Shown piece after piece: positions 1 to 6,532 of a DNA stretch of 10,998 nucleotides. Under the pieces are notes generated by a model. It was not told the DNA's origin and did no database searches. It saw nothing but the letters and a program-made list of their open reading frames with translations. The DNA lies in assembly GCA_027310975.1 (NCBI GenBank), contig DAICZV010000008.1:11100-22097 (forward strand), given 5' to 3'. A program made the translations under genes and the position numbers. The stretch comes from a bacterium. Its GTDB lineage: Bacteria; Patescibacteriota; Minisyncoccia; UBA6257; GWB1-50-10. Each line of letters starts with the position of its first letter. Within the stretch, counting starts at the first letter, position 1.

Positions 1-6
1 ATTTAG

Positions 7-264
7 TTATTGATAAACATCGTGATTGCCTATGGAGTGAAAATAAACCGTGCCTTTCTCTCCGAATTCAAAAACGATCCTGAATTTGAATCCTATGGAG
101 AACGACCAAAAGTCCTTGAATCGGCCGTGAAGTTTGTGGGTACCGAGAACCGGATTAAACGGGTCATCCCTGAAAACCGCCTCAATTTCCTCTGCAGCAC
201 CCTTTACTTTCTGCGGCAGTTTTTTATACTCCCTCGCGAATTTAGGGGAATAAATTATCCGCAT
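7..264 (-). CDS. RelE/ParE-family toxin (probable mRNA interferase)
   Basis: This 85-residue protein has the size and layout of the RelE/ParE toxin superfamily. These toxins are small basic folds that in the RelE branch cleave mRNA at the ribosome and in the ParE branch poison gyrase. Visible hallmarks are the N-terminal YSPKFAREYKKLP segment (residues 5-17), where the helical hairpin begins, the strand FRIVFEF (61-67), and the C-terminal HSIGNHDVY (76-84), which resembles the IGTHDEVY-type ending of RelE/YafQ/StbE toxins. It follows the antitoxin gene by 14 bases on the same strand, the usual antitoxin-first order. An AAGGG lies only one base before the ATG, so translational coupling to the antitoxin seems more likely than independent initiation. 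The gene is complete (TAA stop). Which biochemical branch it belongs to cannot be decided from sequence alone. Confidence 0.82.
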   Translation of the reverse strand: MRIIYSPKFAREYKKLPQKVKGAAEEIEAVFRDDPFNPVLGTHKLHGRFKDFWSFSIGFKFRIVFEFGEKGTVYFHSIGNHDVYQ

Positions 265-278
265 ACCCTTTGATTACT

Positions 279-494
279 TTACCTCAAATCTTTAAGAGAT
301 TTAAGTACCCGTCCTTTCTTGCCGGCGATCTGGCTGCGGCTTTCGTTCAACTCTTTGAGCAGCTGATCTTCCTTCCAGAGCCGCAGAATGTGCCGGAAAA
401 ACTCGCTTTTGCTGGCGTAGTTGCCGCTTTTCACCATTCTATCCACCTCTTTATTCAGTTCATCCGGCAGGGAAATATTGACTATGTTCCTCAT
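279..494 (-). CDS. Ribbon-helix-helix antitoxin (CopG/ParD-like)
   Basis: This 71-residue protein begins with a short beta strand, NIVNISLP (residues 3-10), followed by two helices, DELNKEVDRMVKSG and SKSEFFRHILRLW (to residue 40). This is the ribbon-helix-helix DNA-binding fold of CopG/ParD/Arc repressors. The G-N-Y-A-S-K-S-E-F turn at 24-32 is typical of ParD-like antitoxins. The charged C-terminal tail (about 41-71) would wrap around and neutralise the toxin encoded 14 bases downstream. Antitoxins of this class repress their own operon. Consistent with that, two overlapping inverted repeats sit in the promoter just upstream (528-550). No Shine-Dalgarno is evident before the ATG. The pair could confer plasmid- or locus-stabilising addiction, or respond to stress; sequence does not say which. 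Confidence 0.85.
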   Translation of the reverse strand: MRNIVNISLPDELNKEVDRMVKSGNYASKSEFFRHILRLWKEDQLLKELNESRSQIAGKKGRVLKSLKDLR

Positions 495-525
495 GTTTTT
501 GATTGATTAACCGACCTTAAATATC

Positions 526-553
526 AGTGTAATACTTTGTATTACAAAGTCAA
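526..553 (-). promoter_or_regulatory. Promoter and palindromic operator of the toxin-antitoxin operon
   Basis: On the minus strand a TTGACT -35 (548-553) and TACACT -10 (526-531) are 16 bases apart, giving a leader of roughly 25 bases to the antitoxin ATG at 494. Two perfect inverted repeats overlap here. ACTTTGTA / TACAAAGT (534-541 and 543-550) has a one-base centre. TGTAATA / TATTACA (528-534 and 540-546) has a five-base centre. Together they cover the end of the -35, the spacer and part of the -10, so bound repressor would block polymerase. The binding protein is inferred to be the ribbon-helix-helix antitoxin. Confidence 0.6.
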
Positions 554-559
554 GCAAAC

Positions 560-584
560 AAAACCCCCGCAGAGCGGGAGTTTT
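560..584 (-). terminator. Rho-independent terminator after RNase J
   Basis: The stem CCCGC (566-570) / GCGGG (574-578) closes on an AGA loop. One mismatch (565/579) and flanking A/T pairs extend it. Read on the minus strand the hairpin is followed by TTTTG, 37 bases after the RNase J stop. On the plus strand it also ends in TTTT, so it may work in both directions and insulate the toxin-antitoxin operon whose -35 starts seven bases away. Confidence 0.75.
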
Positions 585-621
585 GAACGACGAGAATATT
601 GAGAAGCTCAGCTTTCTGTCG

Positions 622-2382
622 TTAGACCTCAATAATCACAGGGAGCACCATAGGTCTCCTTTTAGTCTTGTTATAGAGAAACTGGCCGATTTGGTCGCGA
701 ATGAGGGTTTTAACGTAGTCGGCATCCACCTGCTGGGAGTGGGGGATGCGGCTTACGATGCCGCGGACGCGCTTCCGGATCTCGTCCAAAAGCTCGTGGT
801 TCTCCTTCAGATAGATGAAGCCGCGGGAGATGATGTCCGGGTTCTTCATGATGCGGCCGGTCTTCCGGTCCAGCGTCGTGATGACGACGAACATCCCTTC
901 TTGGGCGAGCATCAGCCGGTCCCGCAGGACCACTTCGCCGACGTCGCCGACGCCGAGGCCGTCCACCATCACGTAGTTCGTGGGCAGATTCTCCTCGGTC
1001 ACGATGAAGTCGCTCTTCGTGAGCACGCAGACCTGGCCGTTGTTGTCCAGGACGCGGACATTCGCCGGGGGTATCCCGGCCCGAACGGCATTGCGGCCGT
1101 TCGCGAAGCGGAAGTAGTAATAGCCGTGGATCGGCATGACGAACTTCGGCTTCAGCGTTTTGATGACGAGCTCCAGGTCTTCCTGGAGGGCGTGGCCGCT
1201 CACGTGGATGTCAATGAGTCCCGAGGTGTGCACGATGGCGCCCTGGCGGGTCATGTTGTCCTGCAGCCGCTGGACGCTCCGCTCGTTGCCCGGAATGACG
1301 GACGACGAGAAGATGACCATGTCGCCGGGCTTGATGCGGATGTAGCGGTGTTCGCCCGTCACGATGCGCATAAGCCCGGAGTTCTCCTGGCCTTGGGCGC
1401 CCGTTGAGAGGATCATCACCTTGTCATCCTTGTATTTGTGGATCTCTTCCACCGGGATCAAAGTATCCGGCTTGCATTTGACGTAGCCGAGGCTCTGGGC
1501 GGTCTGGATATTCTCTTTCATGGAGCGGCCGTTGATGGCCACTTTCCGGCCGAGCCGTTCGGCGATCTTAATGATTTCCGCGAGGCGGGTGATCATTGAA
1601 GAGAAGGTGGAAAGGATGATGCGGCCCTGGGCCTGCTTGAAGAGCATTTCCAGGTTCTTTTCTATCACTTTCTCCGATTGGGAGCGGCCCTCTTCCAGGG
1701 CGTTCGTGCTGTCCACCATGAAGGTGTGCACGCCCATTTCGCCGATGCGCTTGAATTCCTTGATGTCCTGCACCTTGCCGTCCTCGTCGTACTCCAGCCG
1801 GAAGTCGGCGAAGTGGACGATGTTGCCGATCGGGGTCTTCACGATGACGCCGCTCGTTTCGGGGACCGTGTGGTCCACGCCGAAGAATTCCAGCTCAATA
1901 TTCTCTCCCACCTTGTGCTTGTCCCCGTACTTCACGGTGACGACGTTCAATTTCGGGGCCTTCGGAAACTCCTCTTGCCGCCTCTCAATGAGCGCCTTCG
2001 TCAGGTTCATCGTATAGATCGGCGGGTTGCCGAGCCGTTCAATGATGTAGGGGATGGCGCCGATGTGGTCAAAGTGCGCGTGGGTTAAGACGAGCGCCTT
2101 GATGTGTTCCTTTTTCGCGGCGAGGTAGTCAACGTTCGGAATGATGAAATCAATGCCGGGCGTCGCCTCGTCGGGGAACTGGAAACCGGCGTCCATGATG
2201 ACGATTTCGTCCTTATATTCAATGAAGGACATGTTCCGGCCGATTTCCTCCAAGCCGCCCAAAGCGGCGAGGCGGACGTGGTCCTCCTTCATCTCGCGGG
2301 GCTTGGATTGCGGGGTGGCCGTCGGCCTTCTCGGGCCGACCGGTCTCCGCGGACCTCTGTCGTTTCTTGTTCTAGGGGTCAT
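622..2382 (-). CDS. rnj: Ribonuclease J (metallo-beta-lactamase / beta-CASP)
   Basis: This 586-residue protein matches the RNase J family, dual 5'-to-3' exo- and endoribonucleases of mRNA decay and rRNA maturation. The two-zinc site is visible: HAHFDH (101-106), the VDHTVPET histidine (H171) and D193 in HFADF. The beta-CASP part has VDSTNA (223-228), STGAQGQ (326-332), HVSGHA (393-398) and MPIHG with H419. After about residue 460 comes the usual C-terminal domain. Residues 1-30 form an Arg/Pro-rich extension that could contact RNA; B. subtilis RNase J1 is about 555 residues. Departures from the classical motifs are Q for E in the TGSQGE-like motif and HGYYYF for HGEYRM. The ATG is preceded by an A-rich stretch with no Shine-Dalgarno. 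The gene lies 56 bases downstream of tRNA-Leu on the same strand and is followed by a terminator. Confidence 0.95.
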   Translation of the reverse strand: MTPRTRNDRGPRRPVGPRRPTATPQSKPREMKEDHVRLAALGGLEEIGRNMSFIEYKDEIVIMDAGFQFPDEATPGIDFIIPNVDYLAAKKEHIKALVLTHAHFDHIGAIPYIIERLGNPPIYTMNLTKALIERRQEEFPKAPKLNVVTVKYGDKHKVGENIELEFFGVDHTVPETSGVIVKTPIGNIVHFADFRLEYDEDGKVQDIKEFKRIGEMGVHTFMVDSTNALEEGRSQSEKVIEKNLEMLFKQAQGRIILSTFSSMITRLAEIIKIAERLGRKVAINGRSMKENIQTAQSLGYVKCKPDTLIPVEEIHKYKDDKVMILSTGAQGQENSGLMRIVTGEHRYIRIKPGDMVIFSSSVIPGNERSVQRLQDNMTRQGAIVHTSGLIDIHVSGHALQEDLELVIKTLKPKFVMPIHGYYYFRFANGRNAVRAGIPPANVRVLDNNGQVCVLTKSDFIVTEENLPTNYVMVDGLGVGDVGEVVLRDRLMLAQEGMFVVITTLDRKTGRIMKNPDIISRGFIYLKENHELLDEIRKRVRGIVSRIPHSQQVDADYVKTLIRDQIGQFLYNKTKRRPMVLPVIIEV

Positions 2383-2415
2383 ATTTTGTTTTTGTTTTAT
2401 TTAACGACCTTTTGC

Positions 2416-2436
2416 AAAGTAAAAAGCTTTTACTTT
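2416..2436. repeat. AT-rich perfect inverted repeat between tRNA-Leu and RNase J
   Basis: AAAGTAAAA (2416-2424) pairs with TTTTACTTT (2428-2436) around an AGC loop, immediately 3' of tRNA-Leu. Read from the minus strand it could fold as a weak hairpin. Without GC pairs or a U-run beyond the stem, it is a poor terminator. It may mark the 3' processing region of the tRNA precursor. Confidence 0.4.
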
Positions 2437-2438
2437 TG

Positions 2439-2522
2439 TGCCCAGGGCGGGACTTGAACCCGCACGTCCTTGCGGACACTAGCTCCTGAAGCTAGCCTGT
2501 CTGCCAATTTCAGCACCTGGGC
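2439..2522 (-). tRNA. tRNA-Leu (anticodon CAG)
   Basis: The minus strand folds into an 84-base class II tRNA. The acceptor stem is GCCCAGG / CCTGGGC with discriminator A. The D stem is CTG/CAG with GG in the loop. The anticodon arm is CTAGC-TTCAGGA-GCTAG, giving anticodon CAG. The long variable arm GTCC-GCAA-GGAC is diagnostic of Leu/Ser/Tyr tRNAs. The T arm is GCGGG-TTCAAGT-CCCGC. The 3' CCA is not encoded, so it needs CCA-adding enzyme. It begins nine bases after the isomerase stop codon and precedes RNase J by 56 bases on the same strand, so it is probably cut out of a longer transcript by RNase P and a 3' nuclease. Confidence 0.95.
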
Positions 2523-2531
2523 AAAATGAAT

Positions 2532-3509
2532 CTACTTGAACCGTTTTTTAAGCTCGTCTATCTCTTTCGTTTCCTCCGGACGCACGCCCCTCAGCTTGGC
2601 GACGTTCAGGCTCGTCCACTCGGCCAGGATCACTCCGTTCCAGAATTTCTCCTCCGCCGTTTTTCCTTTCAGGGATATCTTATCGCTTTCTATCCCGCCG
2701 CATTTCAGGGCCTTAATGACGAAATCCGCCTTGCTTTTTATCGTCTTGCCGAGCGCCGGGTCCATGAGCCAAACGCCATGCCAGGGACCCTTGATCCCTT
2801 CAAACCCCACGATCTCGTTGTGGTTTATCTCCGGATAGGTGCCCGCGAAGGCCGCGGTCTTGCCCGTTTCGTTCAAGCTTATCTTCCAAATATATCCCAG
2901 AGCGGCGTGCGCTTCGTCGGAATAGATGAGGACGTTCTTGCCCTTCAATCTCTTTGCCAAAGAAGCGCCTTCTCGGGCGAAGCCGGCCGTTTTTATTGAT
3001 CTGGAGAGGTCGCGGACGGTAAGGCGGGGGAAAGCCCCGCGGAGGATGTTCGTTAATCCGTAGTACATATAACCAGAGGCCAGGCGCGGCGTCAAGTGGC
3101 CGGGCGTGAAAAAGGCCGCGGGGAGGCCGTACTCTTCGGCAAGCCGCCTCATTTTTCCGCCCTGGCCGGTCACGACTGCCACGCCGGTTTTATGCTTTTC
3201 TTTAAGCGCCGCCTTAAGGCAGCTCAAGGCCTCGCTGGTCTCGCCGGAAAAAGAGACACAGACATAGAGCGGCCGCTTGAATGGAGTGGCGGGCAGAGTT
3301 TCGTGTTTGACCGTGAGGACCGGGACCGGCAAGCCGATCTCTCCGGCGGTTGCGCGCAAGATGTCGCCGATGAGGCCCGAGCCGCCCATGCCGCAGACGA
3401 TGACGGCGTCTGGTTTTGCTCCGCGCAATTTATCCAGGTTCGCCGTTTGGGCCGCTCCACTGTGGAGCTGCTCCGGCAAACCGCGGACGCTGTTTTCGTA
3501 TTCGGTCAT
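2532..3509 (-). CDS. Bifunctional phosphoglucose/phosphomannose isomerase
   Basis: This 325-residue SIS-domain protein belongs to the short PGI/PMI family first known from archaea, not to the large classical PGI. It interconverts fructose-6-phosphate with glucose-6-phosphate and with mannose-6-phosphate. Counting from the chosen start, it shows VCGMGGSG (38-45) and SFSGET (86-91), the phosphosugar-binding loops. TPRLASGY follows at 140-147. PEINHNEIVG (226-235) contains the Glu and His expected to act as catalytic base and ring-opening residue. I chose the ATG at 3509, two bases after the stop of the upstream substrate-binding protein gene (the frame is open to 3545). The longer start would add 12 residues overlapping that gene by 34 bases and lies before the conserved region. 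The stop is TAG. It would feed glycolysis and sugar-nucleotide supply. Confidence 0.88.
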   Translation of the reverse strand: MTEYENSVRGLPEQLHSGAAQTANLDKLRGAKPDAVIVCGMGGSGLIGDILRATAGEIGLPVPVLTVKHETLPATPFKRPLYVCVSFSGETSEALSCLKAALKEKHKTGVAVVTGQGGKMRRLAEEYGLPAAFFTPGHLTPRLASGYMYYGLTNILRGAFPRLTVRDLSRSIKTAGFAREGASLAKRLKGKNVLIYSDEAHAALGYIWKISLNETGKTAAFAGTYPEINHNEIVGFEGIKGPWHGVWLMDPALGKTIKSKADFVIKALKCGGIESDKISLKGKTAEEKFWNGVILAEWTSLNVAKLRGVRPEETKEIDELKKRFK

Positions 3510-3511
3510 TT

Positions 3512-5119
3512 TTAATTTAAAACCCGGACTTTGGCGACGTACCATTGGTTCACGTTCAAAAATACATCGGCCGGTTCGCTTAAGGGACCGCTCGTAAACC
3601 CGCCCAGCTCGTCCGTGTGGTAGTAGTCGTAGGGCAGGGAGAAAAGGAACGCGGCCGGCGCATCGCTTAAAATGTAGCTTTGGGCTTGGGAAAGATAGCG
3701 CGCCTGGACGGTGGAGCTCGCGTTCGCGCGGGCGTTTTCAATCAGCGTATCCACTTTGGGGTTTTGATAGAGCGCGAGATTGGAACCGGGGAAGCTCACT
3801 TGCGAAGAATCCCAGAAGGGGAAGAGGTCGTTCACGTTCTCAAAAACGTTCCCGAAGAGGAGCGCTTCGTAATTGCGGGATTCGATGGTCGTGTCCGTCG
3901 GGTCCTGGGGATTGAAGGTCGTAATCTGCACGTCGTCCACCCCGGCCGCTTTCCAGTCGTTCGCAACCTCATTCGCCGCTTTCATCAGGAAATCCACGTT
4001 GGGGACGGCGAGCGTCAGGTCAAGCGGTGCTCCCTTGTTCTTGGTCTTCCACGCGGCGATTAGGGAGGCGGCGCCCGCCGGGTCGTAAGCGGAAGAGCTC
4101 GTGGCACTCGCCGGGGGCGCGCCGAGCCATGGGCCGGAAACGGCCGTGGCGCCGGGTATCTGGCCAAGTATCGCCGGAACATTCACCGCGCCGACGAGTG
4201 CGCTCCTTACCCCTGGATCGGCGAGGGCCGGGCTCGCCGTGCCATTGAAGAAGACGGCGTAATAGTTGGGCAGGGACATCGTATCTTGGACCACGCCGCG
4301 CAGCGTTTTTACGTCCACGCCCAGTGGCAGGAGCGTGCCATAGCCCTGGAGTTCGTGGCGGCCGAGCGCCTGGACCAGGTCGGGAACGCTCTTGTAAAAA
4401 TCAAGATAGAAATCGGGAATATAGGGCGCCGTACCGTAGTAATAAGGGTTTGCGACTAGATGGTATTCGGTGATGAAGCCGCTCTTCTCCTTGCTGAAGC
4501 TTTGAAAACGGTACGGGCCGCTCCCGACAGGCTCCAGGTTATAGTCCGAAAGGCGGAAGTTCTGCGGCGGAATATTTCCGTAAATGTGCTGAGGTATCAC
4601 GAAAAGCCGTTCCACGTTGCCGAGGAAAAAGGCGTAGGGCGCGGTCAATGTAAAGCGCACCTGGATCTGGCTCACGCGTTCCACGGCGACGCCCCGCCAA
4701 TCCTGGGCGAGCGGGGAGTTCGTGGCCGGGTCCTGGATGGTCTTTACGGTGTAGACGACGTCGTCGCTCGTAAGCGGCTGCCCGTCGCTCCAGGTAAGGT
4801 CCTGATGAAGCTTAACGTTGTAGGTCAGGCCGTCCGGGCTCACGTCATAGCCGGACATTAAATTGCCGAGGGTGTTGTAAAGGAGGGGGCTCGCTTCCTG
4901 GTCTATCGGATTGCCGGAAATAACGGGGTTAAGGGCGATCGGTTGGCCGACGAAACCCTCGTGGTATTCGCCGCCTTTAACCGGCACGTAATGTCCCTTC
5001 TCGGCGAGAGTTAAGCCGCCCGAGAGCGCGGCCGAGAAGATGATAACGAAGAGCGCGCCGAAAAAGACCTTCTTCTCGCGCGCGTTGAGCGCCTGAAAGA
5101 TTTTCTTGAGAAATGTCAC
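3512..5119 (-). CDS. Membrane-anchored family-5 substrate-binding protein (Opp/Dpp-like)
   Basis: This 535-residue protein has the SBP_bac_5 architecture of oligopeptide/dipeptide ABC-transporter receptors. The pattern is visible as GGEYHEGF and ALNPV near the N terminus, then LYNTL, SPDGLTYNVKL, DLTWSDGQPLTSDDVVYTV (about 109-127), and EPVGSGPYRF (about 196-205). Residues 19-38 form a hydrophobic segment after a basic start (FLKKIFQALNAREKK). With no lipobox cysteine, this looks like an uncleaved membrane anchor rather than a lipoprotein signal. The start codon is GTG, supported by GGAG nine bases upstream. It lies 22 bases after secG and two bases before the isomerase ATG. No permease or ATPase genes occur in the window, so partner and ligand are unknown. 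It could bind peptides or have a non-transport envelope role. Confidence 0.85.
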   Translation of the reverse strand: MTFLKKIFQALNAREKKVFFGALFVIIFSAALSGGLTLAEKGHYVPVKGGEYHEGFVGQPIALNPVISGNPIDQEASPLLYNTLGNLMSGYDVSPDGLTYNVKLHQDLTWSDGQPLTSDDVVYTVKTIQDPATNSPLAQDWRGVAVERVSQIQVRFTLTAPYAFFLGNVERLFVIPQHIYGNIPPQNFRLSDYNLEPVGSGPYRFQSFSKEKSGFITEYHLVANPYYYGTAPYIPDFYLDFYKSVPDLVQALGRHELQGYGTLLPLGVDVKTLRGVVQDTMSLPNYYAVFFNGTASPALADPGVRSALVGAVNVPAILGQIPGATAVSGPWLGAPPASATSSSAYDPAGAASLIAAWKTKNKGAPLDLTLAVPNVDFLMKAANEVANDWKAAGVDDVQITTFNPQDPTDTTIESRNYEALLFGNVFENVNDLFPFWDSSQVSFPGSNLALYQNPKVDTLIENARANASSTVQARYLSQAQSYILSDAPAAFLFSLPYDYYHTDELGGFTSGPLSEPADVFLNVNQWYVAKVRVLN

Positions 5120-5141
5120 GTTTTTAAACTCCGGCTCTGGT

Positions 5142-5351
5142 CTAAATGACCAGGTTCAATATTGCGAGAATGGCGAAGAGCGCGGCGGCCACGATGGTCG
5201 CCCAGTAGATTGTCTTTTCCAGTCCCCGGCGCGTCTGGTAAGGCGTTGCGCCCGCTCCGCCAAAAACGCCCGAAAGGCCGCTCGTGCGGTCTTGGACGAG
5301 GACCAGGGCGATCAGGACGATGGAGACGATTATTTGTCCGGCGATGAGCAT
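5142..5351 (-). CDS. secG: Preprotein translocase subunit SecG
   Basis: This 69-residue protein has two transmembrane segments (about 3-20 and 47-68) separated by a glycine-rich loop, DRTSGLSGVFGGAGATPYQT, followed by RRGLEK. This is the signature arrangement of SecG, the small accessory subunit of the SecYEG channel that assists SecA-driven export. Length is close to the family norm for short SecG proteins. The ATG lies two bases after the stop of the upstream membrane-protein gene. A GGAG occurs 12 bases before it, inside that gene, so coupled translation is likely. The downstream gene encodes an exported, membrane-anchored binding protein, and the upstream genes also encode membrane proteins. 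The stop is TAG. Confidence 0.9.
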   Translation of the reverse strand: MLIAGQIIVSIVLIALVLVQDRTSGLSGVFGGAGATPYQTRRGLEKTIYWATIVAAALFAILAILNLVI

Positions 5352-5353
5352 TT

Positions 5354-5716
5354 TTATTTAGAGCTCCATTTGGCCGAAAGGCCAAGAGCGGCGTTCACGA
5401 CGCTCACGATGAGCGTGCCGAGAAGGAGCGGTAAGTATCCTTGAATTGTAATCGCCGGACTCCATAAGTCAAGCAAATACAATGAAAGCGCGTTGATGAC
5501 GATGGTGAAAAGGCCGAAGGTGAGGATGACCAATGGGCCGAGGAGAAGCTTAAGGATCGGCCGGATGAAGGTGTTGATGGCGGTGAGGATGACGGCGGCT
5601 ATCGCGAGGGCCGCCAGACCGCCGCTTATGGAAAAGCCCGCGACGAAATAAGAGGCGACGAGCAATGCGACAGCATTCGTAAAGACGTGGAATATGAGGC
5701 GGCCGATGAATTTCAT
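5354..5716 (-). CDS. Four-helix membrane protein, PF04020 (YvlD / phage-holin-like) family
   Basis: This 120-residue protein is almost entirely hydrophobic, with four likely membrane helices at roughly 10-27, 33-49, 56-85 and 95-113. The motif TAINTFIRPILKLLLGPLVILTFGLFTIVINALSLYLLD is the conserved core of the PF04020 family, annotated as phage holin family 4 superfamily IV or YvlD. Despite that name the family is widespread on chromosomes and has no demonstrated lytic role. Its function is unknown, possibly in envelope integrity. The ATG shares one base with the stop codon of the upstream gene (TAATG overlap), and secG starts two bases after its own stop, so these three genes are surely one transcript. 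No Shine-Dalgarno is visible, which fits reinitiation at the overlap. Confidence 0.82.
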   Translation of the reverse strand: MKFIGRLIFHVFTNAVALLVASYFVAGFSISGGLAALAIAAVILTAINTFIRPILKLLLGPLVILTFGLFTIVINALSLYLLDLWSPAITIQGYLPLLLGTLIVSVVNAALGLSAKWSSK

Positions 5717-6318
5717 TACTTTACTGAGGCGTCAAAAGCGTCCATTTTCTGGTTGAATTCCTGGTTCAGCTTGTCTATGGTCGCCGCTCTGTCGTTCACG
5801 ACTTTTAAGGCGGCCGCGACGGCGCTGTTGCCTGAAAGGCCGTTCACCGCGATGGAACGGGCCAGGGTATTCAAGAAGTCGTTCAGCGAGCCGGTATAAG
5901 CGATGAATTCCGAGACGAGCGAAAGTTCAATGGCCACGGCTTCAGAGGCCATCTGCCGGCTGGAGGCGGGATTGATCTCGGTGAGGGCTTGAGTCATCTG
6001 TTGGAGGTTTTGCGAAAGAGCAAAGGCCTTTTCGTAGGCCGCGGCGTTCGCCGTGCGCGCGTCGCCGATCGCCGCAAGGACCGCGTTCGTGTCGCCCTTC
6101 GCCTCGGCGGCGTTCGCCGCTTGGATATTCTGGTTCACGCTCGTTGTGAGCGCGACGATGTCGTGGCTCACAGAGGCGGCGTTTTGGCGCGCCGTAGTGA
6201 AGCTCGGCGGAACGGCGGCCTTCGTCCCGGAAACGGCGAAATAAACGAGAACGCCGATGATGATGGCGACGGGTAAGGCAATAAAACCGGTTTTCTTGAG
6301 GGCGATTTTCGTCCGCAT
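5716..6318 (-). CDS. Membrane-anchored alpha-helical protein of unknown function
   Basis: I do not recognise this 200-residue protein. It has a basic N terminus (RTKIALKKT), one hydrophobic helix at about 12-30, and then an Ala/Ser/Asn-rich region predicted mostly helical (about 40-200) with no cysteine or enzyme motif. A short tail of charged heptad-like segments ends it (DKLNQEFNQKMDAFDASVK). The topology suggests a cytoplasmic N terminus and an extracytoplasmic helical bundle. It is the first gene of the minus-strand run and overlaps the next gene by one base. The start is supported by a promoter whose -10 lies only eight bases upstream (6326-6331), which would make the mRNA leaderless or nearly so. 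In general character it resembles the secreted protein at 7595-8569 on the divergent side, but I see no convincing alignment. Confidence 0.72.
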   Translation of the reverse strand: MRTKIALKKTGFIALPVAIIIGVLVYFAVSGTKAAVPPSFTTARQNAASVSHDIVALTTSVNQNIQAANAAEAKGDTNAVLAAIGDARTANAAAYEKAFALSQNLQQMTQALTEINPASSRQMASEAVAIELSLVSEFIAYTGSLNDFLNTLARSIAVNGLSGNSAVAAALKVVNDRAATIDKLNQEFNQKMDAFDASVK

Positions 6319-6325
6319 TAGTAAA

Positions 6326-6355
6326 ATGATAACATAGGGTTTTCCTCCCTGTCAT
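6326..6355 (-). promoter_or_regulatory. Promoter of the minus-strand secG run, with imperfect dyad
   Basis: On the minus strand ATGACA (6350-6355) and TATCAT (6326-6331, five of six consensus bases) are 18 bases apart. Transcription would begin at about 6319, next to the ATG at 6318. The two elements sit on the arms of an imperfect inverted repeat, GAT-A-ACA..GGG (6328-6339) / CCC-TGT-C-ATC (6347-6356), which could be an operator or a coincidence. No other promoter is obvious before the tRNA-Leu. Confidence 0.4.
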
Positions 6356-6379
6356 CTTGTGGTAAGCTCGGAATCAAAG

Positions 6380-6450
6380 GCGGGATTAGTTTAATGGTAG
6401 AACGTCAGTTTTCCAAACTGAGGGCACGAGTTCGATTCTCGTATCCCGCT
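6380..6450 (+). tRNA. tRNA-Gly (anticodon TCC)
   Basis: The 71-base cloverleaf is complete. The acceptor stem is GCGGGAT / ATCCCGC with discriminator T. The D arm is GTTT-AATGGTA-GAAC. The anticodon arm is TCAGT-TTTCCAA-ACTGA, giving anticodon TCC, which reads GGA and GGG. The T arm is ACGAG-TTCGATT-CTCGT. CCA is not encoded (the following bases are CCG). It stands alone on the plus strand between two divergent units, and its own promoter is not obvious. Confidence 0.95.
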
Positions 6451-6485
6451 CCGATAATAAGCGAGAAGGCCGGGTTCTAGGCCTG

Positions 6486-6491
6486 TATAAT
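6486..6491 (+). promoter_or_regulatory. Candidate -10 (TATAAT) of the sigma-factor operon
   Basis: A perfect TATAAT lies 93 bases before the sigma-factor ATG, after the tRNA-Gly. No good -35 is found 16-18 bases upstream, and the TG before it lacks the one-base spacing of an extended -10. The promoter may be weak or activator-dependent. A small stem AGGCC / GGCCT (6467-6471, 6480-6484) precedes it. Confidence 0.4.
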
Positions 6492-6511
6492 GGACATTGG
6501 GGGTATTTGCA

Positions 6512-6532
6512 TGTAACGTTACACCGCGTTAC
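6512..6532. promoter_or_regulatory. Palindrome plus direct repeat, probable operator
   Basis: TGTAACGTTACA (6512-6523) is a perfect 12-base palindrome. Its right half, CGTTAC (6517-6522), is repeated exactly at 6527-6532, one helical turn (10 bases) away. The site lies just downstream of a TATAAT and about 50-70 bases before the sigma-factor start. A DNA-binding protein, possibly the sigma factor itself or an unlinked repressor, may act here. Confidence 0.45.

Noticed and set aside
583..1407. 274-codon open frame on the plus strand opposite RNase J
   Set aside because: It lies wholly antisense to the conserved C-terminal half of RNase J and has His/Asp/Val-rich low-complexity composition, typical of a shadow frame in GC-rich coding DNA.
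5354..5716. Prophage holin as a sign of an integrated phage
   Set aside because: The PF04020 family is chromosomal and widespread. No other phage gene is present, and it is transcriptionally tied to secG.
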